Assembly: GCA_021203545.1 (NCBI GenBank)
Contig: JAJQAZ010000038.1
Location: 23,214-87,213, forward strand
Reading direction: 5' to 3'
DNA: 64,000 nucleotides
Origin: Tannerellaceae bacterium
Lineage (GTDB): Bacteria; Bacteroidota; Bacteroidia; Bacteroidales; Tannerellaceae
The notes under the pieces are model-generated. The model was not told the DNA's origin, searched no databases, and was given only the letters and a program-made list of their open reading frames with translations. Positions 9,456-16,546 of the stretch are shown piece by piece. The translations under genes were made by a program, and so were the position numbers. How positions within the stretch are numbered: position 1 is the first letter of the stretch; every line of letters starts with the position of its first letter.

Positions 9456-10457
9456 TCATTTTCCTGCAAAAAAAAGATTTACAGCGGGAGCCTCTACCCC
9501 GTTTTGTAAGCATACGGCAGACTTTTCGATCTGTATCTCATCCCATAAACCGGCCTGCAGAAAAGAGGTGAGAGTATGGCTTCCACCCTCTACCATGAGG
9601 GAATGGATCTTCCATTTGAAAAGATGATCTAATATCGTTTCTATCACATACCCGTTGAAATCAATTGGGATATATTCAATATTATTCTCTTTTTTTCGCT
9701 CATATTTGGTAAAAATTAAGGTTTTTACTGTTCCATCCAACAGGTGTGCCTGGGGTGGGACCACCAGTTCTTTATCTATTACCACACGAACAGGAGACTT
9801 ACCGCTCCAACTACGCACAGTCAGCGAAGGATTATCCAATAAAGCGGTACGGGTACCCACCAGAATAGCCTGTACTTCGGATCTCCTTTTATGTATAAGT
9901 TGCGAAGAAACAGGAGTCGAGAATACAAAAGGAGGTTGTGACGCGTCCGTCCGGCAGTAATCCAGAAAACAGTCACTGCTTTGTGCCCACTTCAACAGCA
10001 CATAAGGCCGCCTCAAAGTATGCGCCGTCATAAACACCCGGTTCAACTCTATCGCCTCTTTTTCCAGGCATCCGGTTACGACTTCTATCCCTGCTTCACG
10101 CAACAGGCGCACTCCCCTGCCGGATACTTCCGGAAAGGGATCAAACGAACCCACTACTACCCGGCGAATACCACTCCGGATAATCAAATCCGCGCAGGGA
10201 GGTGTTTTCCCATGATGAGAACAAGGTTCGAGATTCACATAAATCGTTGATGCGGGTAAAAGACTTTTATCTTTTACCGAAGCTATCGCGTTTACTTCCG
10301 CATGAGGCCCGCCATACAGCCGGTGATAGCCCTCCCCTATGATTTTGCCGTTTGCCACAACCACCGAACCAACCATCGGATTAGGAGCAACCTGCCCCAA
10401 TCCCTGACGGGCTAATTGGAAGCAACGCCACATATATTTTTCATCCTCTGTATACAT
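9456..10457 (-). CDS. ribD: Riboflavin biosynthesis deaminase/reductase RibD
   Basis: RibD performs the deamination and side-chain reduction steps of riboflavin synthesis. The N-terminal deaminase has the zinc motif: H52-A-E54 in GGPHAEVNAIA, and C79 and C88 in EPCSHHGKTPPCADL. The C-terminal reductase domain (from about residue 145) keeps YVLLKWAQSSD, ILVGTRTALLDNPSLTVR and the MVEGGSHTLTSF turn. At 333 residues it is slightly shorter than usual at the C-terminus, where the last strand is replaced by NLFFAGK. It is divergent from prmC across 44 bases. Confidence 0.92.
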   Translation of the reverse strand: MYTEDEKYMWRCFQLARQGLGQVAPNPMVGSVVVANGKIIGEGYHRLYGGPHAEVNAIASVKDKSLLPASTIYVNLEPCSHHGKTPPCADLIIRSGIRRVVVGSFDPFPEVSGRGVRLLREAGIEVVTGCLEKEAIELNRVFMTAHTLRRPYVLLKWAQSSDCFLDYCRTDASQPPFVFSTPVSSQLIHKRRSEVQAILVGTRTALLDNPSLTVRSWSGKSPVRVVIDKELVVPPQAHLLDGTVKTLIFTKYERKKENNIEYIPIDFNGYVIETILDHLFKWKIHSLMVEGGSHTLTSFLQAGLWDEIQIEKSAVCLQNGVEAPAVNLFFAGK

Positions 10458-10479
10458 ACCGTTTGCTTATCTTTTTGAT

Positions 10480-10487
10480 TACTTTTG
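10480..10487 (+). promoter_or_regulatory. -7 box for the prmC-recX-comF operon
   Basis: TACTTTTG matches the TAnnTTTG -7 consensus of Bacteroidales and lies 14 bases before the prmC ATG chosen here, implying a very short leader. A TTTG occurs at 10462-10465, but closer than the usual 19-21 base spacing. Confidence 0.4.
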
Positions 10488-10501
10488 CAAAAAAACGATT
10501 T

Positions 10502-11350
10502 ATGACTGAAGCCGTATCTTTTATTCGTCAGACATTACAATCTGTTTATTCCGCGGGGGAAGCACGCAGCCTGGCAAACATAGTTGTATGCCATGTAACC
10601 GGCCTCTCACCCTATCAATTACTATCCGGCAAAGATAGAGAATTATCCACGATCGAAAAAGAGAAGATACGGGAGATTACGGAACGGTTAAAAAACCGGG
10701 AACCTATACAATATATTATGGGTGAATGCGAATTTTACGGTTTAAAGTTCCGGGTGAACCCCTCGACACTCATTCCACGGCCGGAAACAGAAGAACTGGT
10801 AGAAGAAATTATCCGCGATCATACAAACAGCCCAAAACAGATATTGGATATCGGCACAGGCAGTGGGTGCATAGCCGTTTCGCTCGCAAAAAAATTACCC
10901 GGAGCAAAGGTACAGGCTATAGATATCTCGCCGGATGCACTGGCTACAGCCATTCAAAACGCACAGGATAATAACGTGGAAGTCGCTTTCAGCCAGGCTG
11001 ATATTTTAAACGAAAGAACTTATTGCACCGTGTTGACAGGCACTTATGATATCATTGTCAGCAACCCCCCTTATGTAACCGAACAGGAAAAAGAGAGTAT
11101 GGAAAAAAATGTCCTCAATCACGAACCCCATACAGCCCTGTTTGTTAAAGATCAGGATCCCCTGTTATTTTACCGGGAAATAGCAAAAGCCGGGCTCAAA
11201 CTACTCCAGCCGGATGGGAGGCTCTATTTCGAGATCAACCGGCAATATGGGAAAGAAACAGTAAGCCTGCTGGAAAATATGGGATACCGGAATGTTATAG
11301 TAAAACAGGATCTGTCCGGAAACGACAGAATTGTAAAAGCAACAAGATGA
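10502..11350 (+). CDS. prmC: Peptide chain release factor glutamine methyltransferase
   Basis: PrmC methylates the Gln of the GGQ motif of class I release factors. The 282-residue protein has the N-terminal helical domain and a Rossmann SAM-binding domain with LDIGTGSGCIAV (residues about 116-127) and the substrate motif NPPY at 188-191. I chose the ATG at 10502 (MTEAVSFIRQ) over the upstream ATG at 10463 because the added residues are not conserved and would overlap the promoter. Its stop overlaps the recX start by four bases (ATGA), which indicates translational coupling. Confidence 0.93.
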   Translation: MTEAVSFIRQTLQSVYSAGEARSLANIVVCHVTGLSPYQLLSGKDRELSTIEKEKIREITERLKNREPIQYIMGECEFYGLKFRVNPSTLIPRPETEELVEEIIRDHTNSPKQILDIGTGSGCIAVSLAKKLPGAKVQAIDISPDALATAIQNAQDNNVEVAFSQADILNERTYCTVLTGTYDIIVSNPPYVTEQEKESMEKNVLNHEPHTALFVKDQDPLLFYREIAKAGLKLLQPDGRLYFEINRQYGKETVSLLENMGYRNVIVKQDLSGNDRIVKATR

Positions 11351-11838
11351 AACAGGTAAGCGAAACAGAAATGTTACATAAAATGGCGGCCTATTGTTCG
11401 GCTGCCGAACGGTGCATACAGGATGTAGAAAAAAAACTGGCGGCTACGGATTTGCCTTCCGAAGCCCGGAAACGTATTATTAAACGCCTCACGGACGAGA
11501 AGTATATCGATGAAACCCGCTTTGCCGGGTTTTATGCGAATGATAAATTACGTTTCAATAAATGGGGGCGTATCCGCATCTCCTTCGAACTACAAAAAAA
11601 GAGGATCCCGGATGCTATCCGGTTTGAAGCGATAGAGAATCTGGACCAGGAAGTTTATATATCCACCCTCCGCTCTATCCTGAAAAACAAACTTAAAACC
11701 ACGAAAGGTAAAGATAAACGGGATGTATATTATAAACTACTACGGTTTGCCGCCGGAAGAGGTTTCGAAAGCAGCGAAATAAACAAATGCCTGAAAGATC
11801 TGCTGAACAACACAGACTATGAAGAATATACTGACTGA
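11347..11838 (+). CDS. recX: Regulatory protein RecX
   Basis: RecX binds RecA filaments and limits their activity. The 163-residue all-helical protein has the three-helix repeats of the family, notably RIIKRLTDEKYIDETRFAGFY and FNKWGRIRISFELQKKRIP. The length fits the family. It overlaps prmC by four bases and comF by 20 bases, so the three genes form one tight operon. recA itself is not in the window. Confidence 0.9.
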   Translation: MKQVSETEMLHKMAAYCSAAERCIQDVEKKLAATDLPSEARKRIIKRLTDEKYIDETRFAGFYANDKLRFNKWGRIRISFELQKKRIPDAIRFEAIENLDQEVYISTLRSILKNKLKTTKGKDKRDVYYKLLRFAAGRGFESSEINKCLKDLLNNTDYEEYTD

Positions 11839-12514
11839 TTTTCTGCATCTTTTTTTTCCTAACCTTTGTCTGATATGTGATATACCTTTGGTAAAAGACG
11901 AAGAATACATCTGCCTGCACTGTATTTCCCGCCTGCCACATACAAATTATTACAAAGAAAAGGAGAACCGGGTGTTTCAACTTTTCATTGGAAAATCAGA
12001 TATTCAGGAAGCTTCCGCATTCTTACATTTCGAGAAGGGAAACTCTGTCCAGAAATTAATTCACCATCTGAAATATTACAGGAATAAACAATTGGGGTAC
12101 ATGTTAGGAAGGATGGCGACACGCCAGTGGGAAACACATGCTCTTTTCCGGGATATAGATATGATGATCCCCGTTCCTCTTCACCCCAGGCGGGAAAGAG
12201 AACGGGGATATAATCAGGCGGAGTATATTGCCCGTGGCATCCAATCTATACGAAAAACACCGATCAACACCACTATACTATCACGAACTTACTCCTCATC
12301 ATCACAAGTTCATAAAAATCTATTTGATAGATGGCTCAACATACGCCATCTTTTCGCCACCAACCAACACGAACTTTTACAGGATAAACACATTTTACTG
12401 GTAGACGATGTGGTAACATCCGGTTCTACTCTAAGTGCATGTGCGGATGCTTTACTAACCCTACCCGGTGTGCGGGTCAGTATTTTCGCCTTAGCCGCTG
12501 CCCGCAGGGTTTAA
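11819..12514 (+). CDS. ComF family phosphoribosyltransferase-like protein
   Basis: The 231-residue protein has the ComF layout: an N-terminal zinc ribbon with paired cysteines (C17-x2-C20 and C32-x2-C35) and a C-terminal phosphoribosyltransferase fold with the PRPP loop LLVDDVVTSGSTLSAC. In naturally competent bacteria ComF takes part in DNA uptake; in Bacteroidales its role is not established. It overlaps recX by 20 bases. Its stop codon overlaps, tail to tail, the stop codon of the LytTR gene on the other strand within TTAA. Confidence 0.88.
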   Translation: MKNILTDFLHLFFPNLCLICDIPLVKDEEYICLHCISRLPHTNYYKEKENRVFQLFIGKSDIQEASAFLHFEKGNSVQKLIHHLKYYRNKQLGYMLGRMATRQWETHALFRDIDMMIPVPLHPRRERERGYNQAEYIARGIQSIRKTPINTTILSRTYSSSSQVHKNLFDRWLNIRHLFATNQHELLQDKHILLVDDVVTSGSTLSACADALLTLPGVRVSIFALAAARRV

Positions 12515-12936
12515 TCCTGCAACACCAGGCGGTTCATTAATACCGGCAGATACGAGTCACTGATAGGAATCAGTTCGTTCCCGATCCGGATGCGTTTTCT
12601 TTCTATATAACTTATCTGGTGTATGGCCACTATAAAAGAACGGTGTACCCGGCAAAAATCTTTCTCAGCAAAGACTGCCTCAAAACGCCTGAGGCTAATC
12701 TGGGAAAGCAAAGGTTTACCGTTTTCCCTATGTATCTTCACGTAATCCCCATATCCTTCCAGGTAAAGAATCTCTTCCCGGCGCACACGGATGATTTTAC
12801 TCCCTTCTTTCACAAAGATAGGATGTTCACCCTGCTCCCTTTTCAGTTCCTCCAACGCTCTATCCAACTTCTCGATATATCCCATCAGGATATTCAATGT
12901 AGAAGTTTCTCCTTCTAATCTGATAGATTTCAACAT
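12511..12936 (-). CDS. Stand-alone LytTR DNA-binding protein without receiver domain
   Basis: The 141-residue protein has a LytTR domain at about residues 40-138 (IRVRREEILYLEGYGDYVKIH, FCRVHRSFIVAIHQISYIERKR). The first 38 residues are a charged helix (YIEKLDRALEELKREQ) in place of a receiver domain, so it cannot be a standard response regulator. LytTR domains bind tandem DNA sites. It lies 286 bases downstream of a complete LytTR response regulator and kinase pair on the same strand, separated by the 26-bp repeat cluster. It may be a second DNA-binding output or a paralogue acting without phosphorylation. Confidence 0.8.
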   Translation of the reverse strand: MLKSIRLEGETSTLNILMGYIEKLDRALEELKREQGEHPIFVKEGSKIIRVRREEILYLEGYGDYVKIHRENGKPLLSQISLRRFEAVFAEKDFCRVHRSFIVAIHQISYIERKRIRIGNELIPISDSYLPVLMNRLVLQD

Positions 12937-12954
12937 AGGTTGTTTTTATTTAAA

Positions 12955-13120
12955 AGTAGTTAGCACTCGTTTCACTCGTTAGTAGTCATCAGTCGCTTCG
13001 CTCTTTAGTAGTTATCACTCACTCTGTTCGTTAGTAGTTAAGTAGATTTCCGGGATTCTTCTTTAACTACTTTGACTACTAGACCTCAGAGAGGCTGATG
13101 ACTACTTTGACTACTTTTAT
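12955..13120. repeat. 26-bp tandem repeats, plus related inverted copies
   Basis: Three consecutive 26-base units begin AGTAGT at 12955, 12981 and 13007, and a fourth partial unit starts at 13033. They share the pattern AGTAGTYATCASTCRCTT. From about 13062 to 13120 the opposite strand carries a further 26-base unit starting AGTAGTCATCAG and flanking AGTAGT half-copies. The two halves can pair, for example AGTAGTCATCAG with CTGATGACTACT, forming a large cruciform or an RNA hairpin between the response regulator and the LytTR gene. I see no coding potential. Confidence 0.75.
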
Positions 13121-13222
13121 ACTGATCACAAAGTAAAGGAAAACAACCGTTTAGAAATGTTAATCGTCGGTAAGAAGATGAATTCAGGCGGTGAAACACC
13201 CTATAAGGGCGGTGAACAGGAT

Positions 13223-13978
13223 TTACTCCTCAAGTATCCATTTTTTAAAAACAGGCGATTTTGTTTTACTGATAATAATACGTTCCGGAACAGGCTGTGT
13301 AAGGTTCACCGACAAGCGGCTGCCAAACCACAAATCAACATCTTTAATGGATTTACGGGCAATAATAAACTGCCGGTTTGCACGGAAAAAAGTATGTTCG
13401 TCCAACTGTTCGCTTAATGCATCGAGTGTACGGTCTACCGGATGCTTTTTGCCATCGGCAGTAAAAGCCGAAACTTTCTCATTTGCCGTATAAAAATAAC
13501 AGATATCCTCCACCGGAAGCGGGTAAAATTTATCCGCCAGCATAATCAGCAGGCTTTTTATTTTACCTCCTCCCTGCAACATCGTACGGGTACGGTTTAC
13601 ATGGGCTTTCCGCTCTTCCGGATCAAATAGTTTTAATTTATTCAAAGCCCTTTCCAGCGAATCCAGTGTTACCGGCTTCAACAGATAATCAATACTACAC
13701 ACTTTAAAAGCCTCAAGGGCATACTCATCATAAGCAGTCGTAAAAATAACCGGCGAATCAATATCCACCTGCTCAAATATTTTAAACGCATTTCCATCGG
13801 CCAGGTGAATATCCATAAAAATAATATCCGGCGAAGGCATTGAACGGAAATAGCCCACACTCTCTTCTATACTTTCCAGTTCCGCTACAACGTCGATATC
13901 CGATACCGAATTTTGCATCAACAGGGTTTTCAAACTCCGTACGGCAAGTGTTTCATCCTCTATAATAATTGCCTTCAT
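13223..13978 (-). CDS. LytTR-family response regulator
   Basis: The 251-residue protein has a receiver domain at residues 1-120 with the acidic pair in IIIEDE, the phospho-acceptor Asp at about residue 56 in FMDIHLADG, and the conserved Lys in DYLLKPV. A LytTR DNA-binding domain follows at about 145-250. It is coded 7 bases after the sensor kinase gene, so the two form a LytS/LytR-type two-component system. Because the kinase lacks its usual His, the source of phosphoryl groups for this Asp is uncertain. Confidence 0.92.
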   Translation of the reverse strand: MKAIIIEDETLAVRSLKTLLMQNSVSDIDVVAELESIEESVGYFRSMPSPDIIFMDIHLADGNAFKIFEQVDIDSPVIFTTAYDEYALEAFKVCSIDYLLKPVTLDSLERALNKLKLFDPEERKAHVNRTRTMLQGGGKIKSLLIMLADKFYPLPVEDICYFYTANEKVSAFTADGKKHPVDRTLDALSEQLDEHTFFRANRQFIIARKSIKDVDLWFGSRLSVNLTQPVPERIIISKTKSPVFKKWILEE

Positions 13979-13985
13979 ACACTTT

Positions 13986-15161
13986 TTAATCCTTTCCGGA
14001 TTTTCCGGGTTTATCCACTAAGGGTAAAGATACCTTAAAATACTCTTTCCGTGAAGAGATCACGATATCTTTTCCTGTCAACATAGTATACCTTCCCCAC
14101 AAATTTTTCAGGCCGATCCCACTGCCTGAAGATATCTCGTTTTTAGGCTGAATTTTATTGGAAACAACCAACATACCGTCCTGTGTCGTATAAATGTCGA
14201 TTTGTAACGGATATTGTTTACTAATCACATTGTGTTTTACGGCATTCTCTATTAGCGGCAGGATACTCAGAATAGGTAAATTCCAAAGTAAATAAGGAGG
14301 ATCCGCCTGAATAGAGAAAAAAAGTTTCCCTTCATACCGCACACCCAGCAAATAGGTATAAGCTTTTACAAATTGCAATTCTTCCGCTAAAGTAACCAAC
14401 TCTTTAGTATTACTTTGCAATATATATCTGAATACCTGCGATAATTCATTCAGGTAAGTAAGTATCTGTTCCTTCCCACCACTTTGTATCAGGGAATTGA
14501 GTCCATTGAGCGAATTAAAAAAGAAATAGGGATTAATCTGCCCCATCAAAGCATTGTAGGAGGTCTGTAATTTTTCAGTCTTCAGTCGTTCTACCTCCAG
14601 TTTCATTTCCTGGCGGGTATTCAAAATCCGGATCAGCAATACCAATAAAGCAACCGTAATAAACACAAAAATATGTTCCGTCACCAAAGGACGTGGAAAC
14701 GGCGAAGGAACCAATGGCTTAAAAAAGGGAAAAGGAGGTTCCATAAACTCTTTTTCAGGCCCTCTGCCCGGAGGTCGTGCATGAAATCCAAACGTATCTA
14801 ACCCTAAAATCTCTTCAAAAATAAAATGTTGCAGAACCGGGTATAACTGAATCAGCAGAAAAGCAAGAATCAGATTGAGACCGGTAGCAAACAAAAAGAC
14901 CTTAAACTCAGCCTTCAAACCCAAATACCCACCCAATTTATACGTACCGATAGTAGTATAAAAAAGAAACAGAGTAAAAAAGAAAAACCAGGCCAGAGAG
15001 AAATAAAGAAAATAAACATTGGATGATGTATCCAAAGGAGCCATCCCACTCCGGTTGGAAATGCCATACCAACGCATTAACAGGGAGAAATTTACAAAAA
15101 GACTTAATAGTACCGAGACTAATAACCCTACCCAAAAATCATTTTTCTTATTCCGAAACAT
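13986..15161 (-). CDS. LytS-type sensor kinase with Tyr replacing the phospho-acceptor His
   Basis: I start at the ATG at 15159-15161 (MFRNKKNDFW), giving 391 residues; the frame continues to 15356, but that part lies in the repeat-rich region. Four hydrophobic segments (about residues 12-32, 48-70, 86-110, 163-183) form the membrane sensor, with a Pro/Phe-rich loop at about 125-155. The His_kinase domain follows, but the motif normally NPHFLFN reads QINPYFFFNSLN, with Tyr at residue 212 (codon TAT at 14526-14528). The ATPase part keeps PLIENAVKHN and GSGIGLKNLWGRY. The protein may be a pseudokinase or signal by another route. Confidence 0.87.
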   Translation of the reverse strand: MFRNKKNDFWVGLLVSVLLSLFVNFSLLMRWYGISNRSGMAPLDTSSNVYFLYFSLAWFFFFTLFLFYTTIGTYKLGGYLGLKAEFKVFLFATGLNLILAFLLIQLYPVLQHFIFEEILGLDTFGFHARPPGRGPEKEFMEPPFPFFKPLVPSPFPRPLVTEHIFVFITVALLVLLIRILNTRQEMKLEVERLKTEKLQTSYNALMGQINPYFFFNSLNGLNSLIQSGGKEQILTYLNELSQVFRYILQSNTKELVTLAEELQFVKAYTYLLGVRYEGKLFFSIQADPPYLLWNLPILSILPLIENAVKHNVISKQYPLQIDIYTTQDGMLVVSNKIQPKNEISSGSGIGLKNLWGRYTMLTGKDIVISSRKEYFKVSLPLVDKPGKSGKD

Positions 15162-15186
15162 ATGGTCTTTATAATAATAAAGACGA

Positions 15187-15194
15187 CAAATATA
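15187..15194 (-). promoter_or_regulatory. -7 box for the sensor kinase operon
   Basis: On the minus strand the sequence is TATATTTG, fitting the TAnnTTTG consensus, 25 bases upstream of the ATG at 15161. It supports the shorter start of the kinase gene. No clear -33 element is seen. Confidence 0.4.
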
Positions 15195-15267
15195 TAGATA
15201 ACTTACCAAAACACCCTTCCCACCCCGGGGAAACGGAAAAATTAACCGATGAAACGCCTGAACAAAA

Positions 15268-15395
15268 CTCTCTACAGAAGTTTTTTTGTGAAAAAGTTTG
15301 CCACTTTGCCACACCATCAAAGCTAACATATTATCTATCAAACACATAAATCCCAAAACGAGCGATGCAAAGTATGATGCAAAGGTGATGCAAAC
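15268..15395 (+). repeat. Left arm of a 128-bp imperfect inverted repeat
   Basis: This segment is repeated in inverted orientation at 16231-16358, also 128 bases. Identity is perfect over 32 bases at 15364-15395 (three spaced copies of GATGCAAA) and over 18 bases at 15292-15309 (AAAAGTTTGCCACTTTGC), with diverged sequence between. The outer end reads CTCTCTACAGAAG. The 835 bases enclosed contain no gene. Confidence 0.75.
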
Positions 15396-15565
15396 GTTTT
15401 AGTTTGCTACCTTGTTGACTATTTTATCCTCTTTTAAGATCTCTCCGACTATAATTTCTTCCTGTTTTCATTCGCTGCAACAGGGTAGTATCGTTACAAC
15501 GGCATCGCCGGGCCATTACGGTGACATTGATGTGCCGTCAGAGTGCCACTGGCGTGTCAAGAGCC

Positions 15566-15653
15566 TGGCACAGCAGTGCCATTCTATTGGCACGATAGTG
15601 CCCCGGTGATGGCACAGCAATGCCTTCGTGATGGCACACAAGTGTCTGCGAGA
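15566..15653. repeat. Array of palindromes with exact 22-bp period (TGGCAC-N4-GTGCCA)
   Basis: TGGCAC begins at 15566, 15588, 15610 and 15632, exactly 22 bases apart. Each is followed after four bases by GTGCC or a one-base variant, making a 16-base palindromic core with a 6-base spacer. A degenerate extra copy, TGGCGTGTC, starts at 15550. The cores decay toward the right end of the array. No coding frame explains it. Confidence 0.75.
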
Positions 15654-15747
15654 TGTTAATAGAATCTTCTGGTTAAGTGTTCTTTCAGAACACCATTTAC
15701 CATCCAATTACCATATCCATAAAATCCGGTATAGTCCTGAAATTTTA

Positions 15748-16208
15748 CCCTCTTAAATCACTCTCTACACACATCTCTTCACCCTCGTAGAGGGTAGTAT
15801 ATCTTAGACCCCGGCAACCCTCTACCATTTATACATATCTTTTTATGTATACTTATTTGTAAGCCCGGGGGCTTGAATGTAAACCGTCGATCAGCCTTAG
15901 CTAATAACTATAGTAAATCTGTTAAGGGGCAGTTTAGTTCAGACCACGGCAGAATGAGCGTAGCGAATGCCACCGTGGGTTAGCATATACCCCATTTATT
16001 CGAGCTGAAAGCCCAGCTAAAACCAACTACAAATTCATTTTCAGCCTCGTAACTAATTCGTAATTATAGAGTTGCCCCTTCAGGGCGCAGATCGTATCTG
16101 GTGTCTGAACCCACGGTGCCATTCGCTACGCTCATTCTGCCGTGGGCTAAACTAAGTTGCCCTTTTCAAGGGCGGAAAACACATATAAGAGGTGTGTAAA
16201 GAGTAGTA
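15748..16208. repeat. Palindrome-rich intergenic element, copy A
   Basis: The element is bounded by CTCTCTACACACAT on the left and a GTGTGTAAAGAGTAG on the right, which are inverted copies. Just inside the left end CACCCTCGTAGAGGGTA and the following ATATCTTAGACCCC are shared with copy C (38474-38768). A pair of nearly identical 38-39 base inverted arms at 15943-15981 and 16108-16147, containing AATGAGCGTAGCGAATG, forms a large stem. There is no open frame of note. Confidence 0.65.
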
Positions 16209-16230
16209 CAAAGATGATGCAAAGTTTTTG

Positions 16231-16358
16231 GTTTGCATCACCTTTGCATCATACTTTGCATCACCTGATTTAGGACTTATACCAGTAACAACCAAAACAT
16301 TAACTTTAAGCGTGAAGCAAAGTGGCAAACTTTTCGACTAAAAAACATTTGTAGAGAG
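16231..16358 (-). repeat. Right arm of the 128-bp imperfect inverted repeat
   Basis: Inverted counterpart of 15268-15395. The exact 32-base match is at 16231-16262 and the 18-base match at 16317-16334; the outer end reads GTAGAGAG. The interval 16359-16546 up to valS holds only the valS promoter region. Confidence 0.75.
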
Positions 16359-16465
16359 GGAGGCTTCATAAAAAGTTGGCGGTGTGCTGATATAGATAAA
16401 GTTTAATTTTGAAAGAGGTGTCCTGAATTCTCGTAAAGAATCGGCTTCGTTCGGTAGTTTTTTTA

Positions 16466-16473
16466 TACTTTTG
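16466..16473 (+). promoter_or_regulatory. -7 promoter box for valS
   Basis: TACTTTTG fits the TAnnTTTG -7 consensus and would give a leader of about 65 bases before the valS ATG. I see no T-box or other obvious leader structure. Confidence 0.45.
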
Positions 16474-16546
16474 TCAATTAATTGGGGAGTTATCTCCCTA
16501 TTTAACAATAGGAATACAGACAAGACAAGAACAGAATAACAAAATC

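Noticed and set aside
15162..15356. N-terminal extension of the sensor kinase to 15356
   Set aside because: The added residues lie within the -7 box and the left inverted-repeat arm and do not resemble a kinase N-terminus; the ATG at 15161 fits the first membrane segment.
15512..15660. A CRISPR-like array because of regular repeats at 15566-15653
   Set aside because: The step is 22 bases with 6-base spacers; CRISPR repeats are longer and their spacers are about 30 bases. No cas gene is near.
16338..16523. Minus-strand open frame of 61 codons upstream of valS
   Set aside because: It covers the valS promoter and part of the 128-bp repeat, has no recognisable motif and looks like chance.
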